A DNA stretch of 64,000 nucleotides from Vampirovibrio sp041737375 (GTDB taxonomy: Bacteria; Cyanobacteriota; Vampirovibrionia; Vampirovibrionales; Vampirovibrionaceae). A program made the translations under genes and the position numbers. Under the pieces are notes generated by a model. It was not told the DNA's origin. It made no database searches and was given only the letters and a program-made list of their open reading frames with translations. The stretch covers positions 248,001 to 312,000 of the forward strand of contig NZ_JBGSRV010000010.1 of NCBI RefSeq assembly GCF_041737375.1, read 5' to 3'. Each line of letters starts with the position of its first letter. Positions within the stretch are counted from its first letter, which is position 1. Shown piece by piece: positions 61,861-64,000 of this stretch.

Positions 61861-63885
61861 ATGCTGTCAGGTTTAAGTGCCGATACGGCAGAGTCCTCTG
61901 TCTTGATCATTCTGGCCCTCATTTTTTCAATAGGGGCCATACTGGCCTATGTGCTGCAGCGCTTTCACTTGCCCACGTTTCTGGCATTCATTCTCACCGG
62001 CATACTGCTGGGGCCAAACGCGCTTAATTTGGTGCGAATGGATGAAATCCAGACCATGGCCCAAATCGGAATTATTTTTTTATTATTTATTGTGGGCCTG
62101 GATTTATCGGTGGATAAATTACGGCAGCTCCGCTATCAGGCCCCATTGGCCGGTATTTTACAACTCGGTTTCACCACCCTGATTCTCACCTTCGCCTTGC
62201 GCTATCTAGCCGCCTTTCCTTGGCAATTGGCCTTTCTGCTGGGATCAATTCTGTCGCTCAGCAGCACCGCCATCGTACTCAAAAGCCTGGAAGAACACCG
62301 GGAAATTGATTCCGATCATGGCCGTCTGATTCTGGGCATCCTCATTATTCAGGACTTGTCTATTATCCCGCTCATGGCGCTGGTACCATCCTTAACCCAG
62401 CCCTTTCACCCCAGTACCGCATCGGAGCTTGGGTGGGTGCTGGGCAAGGCATTGTTATTTGGAGCTATTGCGGTCGCTATCAGCTTAAAACTGGTGCCTG
62501 TTTTTCTGGATCGACTGGCCTCCACCAACAAAAAAGAAGTATTTACACTGGCGCTGGTCTGTACCGGATTGGGCATGGCCCTCATTACCCACCTGCTTGG
62601 GCTTTCTTATGAGGCCGGAGCCTTTGTGGCGGGCCTTTCTCTGAGCAGAAGCCTGTTTTGCCGTCAAATCATCTCTGATAGCAAGGCATTTCGAGACGTT
62701 TTTATCACCCTGTTTTTTGTTTCCATGGGCCTATTGTTTGATATCAGATTCCTGATCCAGCATATCTGGCTGGTGGCTGGGGTCACCCTATTTTTAATTT
62801 TGCTAAAGGCGGCTTGTGCCTATGCTGCGGTGCGGGTTCTAAAATTTCCAAACCGCACCGCCCTGTGGGCAGGGCTGTCTTTGTTTCAGGTAGGAGAGTT
62901 CTCCTTTGTATTGCTGGGCCGAACACTGGATACGGTGAGCCATGTACCAGACTGGGAGAAACTGCTCAGCTTCTGGAATCCGCTTTTGATTAACGCCATT
63001 ATTATTTCCATGTTCCTCACCCCGCTAGTGCTACGGGCATTGCACCGCATGACCGCCCCTTACCTAAGGGCCAGACTGAAAAAGGCCGAGGGAACACTGG
63101 CCGCCCTGGAAGAGTTGGAAAGCCCGACCAATCGGGTGATCATTGCGGGCTATGGACCCATTGCACGCAATTTAGCCACCGCCCTGGCCGAAAAAGATAT
63201 TCCCTACACTATTGTGGAGATGAACCTGAAAACCATTCGAAAATTAAAGGCCAAAGGGGTTTCCTGCCTCTATGGCGATATTTCTCGCCCCGAGATACTG
63301 GAAGACGCCGGAATCGCCAAAAGCAACATTCTGGTCATTACATTCCCGGACACCCGAACCGCTGAAGCCACCATACAACTGGCCAAGCAACTCAATCCTG
63401 GCATCCACGCCATGGTGCGCTCCCGCTACCGGGTGGATGTGGATCGCCTGCATCGCATCGGGGTAGACAGCGTCATTCATGAAGAGTTTGAAACCAGTGT
63501 CAGCTTTATTTTCAACATTATGAATCACATGAAATACCCGGTTTTAGAAACGGATCGACTCATCGCAAAGGTTCGAAGTCTTGAAAGTAAGCTCCATCCA
63601 GAAGCGGTCAGCAGCAAACATCCCATGTTTGGTCGGTTTAGCCTGTTGGAAGGCACTCAGATAGAATGGCTGGAAGTGGGCGCAGCGTGTACGTTGATTG
63701 GTAAAAGCCTTAAGGATGCCAAAATCCGGGAAAAAACAGGCGTCAATATTATTGCAGTAGTACAAGCCGCCGATCAATCCCAAGTGGCCGCCGATCCAGA
63801 CTTAATGCTGTCGGCGCAGGATGTACTGGTGGCTTTGGGCAACCTGTCACAGCTCCAGGCGCTGGAAAGCCTGCTATATAAGTAG
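61861..63885 (+). CDS. KefB-type cation:proton antiporter (CPA2) with RCK domain
   Basis: 674 aa from the ATG at 61861; a TTG at 61846 is less likely. About 12 membrane helices include LQRFHLPTFLAFILTGILLG, SSTAIVLKSLEEHREI and GLFVAG-like SYEAGAFVAGLSLS. An NAD-binding RCK domain (about 422-540, VIIAGYGPIARNLATAL; CLYGDISRPEILEDAGI) and a TrkA-C domain (about 585-672) follow. It probably exports K+ or Na+ against protons under ligand control. Confidence 0.92.
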   Translation: MLSGLSADTAESSVLIILALIFSIGAILAYVLQRFHLPTFLAFILTGILLGPNALNLVRMDEIQTMAQIGIIFLLFIVGLDLSVDKLRQLRYQAPLAGILQLGFTTLILTFALRYLAAFPWQLAFLLGSILSLSSTAIVLKSLEEHREIDSDHGRLILGILIIQDLSIIPLMALVPSLTQPFHPSTASELGWVLGKALLFGAIAVAISLKLVPVFLDRLASTNKKEVFTLALVCTGLGMALITHLLGLSYEAGAFVAGLSLSRSLFCRQIISDSKAFRDVFITLFFVSMGLLFDIRFLIQHIWLVAGVTLFLILLKAACAYAAVRVLKFPNRTALWAGLSLFQVGEFSFVLLGRTLDTVSHVPDWEKLLSFWNPLLINAIIISMFLTPLVLRALHRMTAPYLRARLKKAEGTLAALEELESPTNRVIIAGYGPIARNLATALAEKDIPYTIVEMNLKTIRKLKAKGVSCLYGDISRPEILEDAGIAKSNILVITFPDTRTAEATIQLAKQLNPGIHAMVRSRYRVDVDRLHRIGVDSVIHEEFETSVSFIFNIMNHMKYPVLETDRLIAKVRSLESKLHPEAVSSKHPMFGRFSLLEGTQIEWLEVGAACTLIGKSLKDAKIREKTGVNIIAVVQAADQSQVAADPDLMLSAQDVLVALGNLSQLQALESLLYK

Positions 63886-63948
63886 CGATTGAGCGGCTTG
63901 CCATAATTTTGTTTATGCTAAAATCACAAATACTTCTTGATGATGGTC

Positions 63949-63985
63949 AGAAGTGGGTCAATTTTTTCTGGACCCACTTCTTTTC
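63949..63985 (+). terminator. terminator or attenuator before the next gene
   Basis: AGAAGTGGGTC (63949-63959) pairs perfectly with GACCCACTTCT (63971-63981), then TTTTC. A strong Shine-Dalgarno TAAGGAGGG (63987-63995) follows within six bases, so the stem lies in the leader of a gene starting just beyond the window. Confidence 0.8.
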
Positions 63986-63986
63986 T

Positions 63987-63995
63987 TAAGGAGGG
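63987..63995 (+). promoter_or_regulatory. ribosome binding site of a gene beyond the window
   Basis: TAAGGAGGG is a near-perfect anti-16S complement ending five bases from the window edge. Confidence 0.6.
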
Positions 63996-64000
63996 AATTC

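Overview
The window looks like one contiguous chromosomal stretch of a heterotrophic, diderm, Tad-piliated bacterium of medium G+C. The gene set best fits a non-photosynthetic member of the Cyanobacteriota (Melainabacteria/Vampirovibrionia-like). The reasons are a SigF-like and a group-2 RpoD-like sigma factor, two S1-type RNA-binding paralogues, the MEP isoprenoid route, the futalosine menaquinone step MqnC, secretin and BcsB homologues implying an outer membrane, and no photosynthesis genes. This placement is an inference from gene content only. I see no rRNA, tRNA, CRISPR array, insertion sequence or prophage.

Layout. 1-9.4 kb: a co-oriented tad pilus cluster (TadE-like fragment, CpaB, CpaC secretin, CpaE/TadZ, CpaF/TadA, TadB, TadC). 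9.4-10.8 kb: a structured untranslated region with a terminator, then two small paralogous proteins of unknown function. 10.8-13.2 kb: thiL-ispD-ruvA. 13.4-17.4 kb: an unknown zinc-ribbon-like protein, then leftward rpmA, rplU, an S1 paralogue and ispH. 17.6-21.4 kb: SigF-like sigma factor, prepilin peptidase, a membrane protein and trpS. 21.5-27.2 kb: a Phe/Pro-rich small protein, a degenerate cyclase-like membrane protein, mqnC, a large radical SAM protein and an unknown protein. 27.5-37.2 kb: ispG, two tandem BcsB-like genes, a 53-aa protein, tyrS, a 73-aa protein and glmS. 37.4-44.6 kb: a lone TrkA-C domain, a YhcC-like radical SAM protein, a cytoplasmic-looking subtilase, a group-2 sigma factor, the second S1 protein, a type IV prepilin and an M14 amidase-like peptidase. 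44.6-51.4 kb: DUF374 acyltransferase, rpe, several unknown or secreted small proteins, a CBS pair and ahcY. 51.5-56.4 kb: a 4Fe-4S PD-(D/E)XK nuclease overlapping a giant double-P-loop helicase. 56.6-59.1 kb: a 47-aa ORF, then fliW-csrA-TPR-glycosyltransferase. 59.1-63.9 kb: leftward nadB-nadC, then a KefB-type antiporter and the attenuator-like leader of a gene beyond the window.

How the genes work together. Pilus genes (tad cluster, prepilin peptidase, lone prepilin) lie near a SigF-like factor, a family that controls pili in cyanobacteria. Post-transcriptional control is prominent: FliW-CsrA, two S1 proteins, and three intergenic candidate small RNAs (near 13.2-13.4, 40.7-40.8 and 48.0-48.1 kb). 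Each of these ends in an intrinsic terminator and carries unpaired CUCC(UC) anti-Shine-Dalgarno motifs. They are my best candidate for an undescribed system. The second is a rearranged AddAB-like end-processing machine, with an inactive-looking and an active UvrD-type helicase fused in one chain and a separate Fe-S nuclease.
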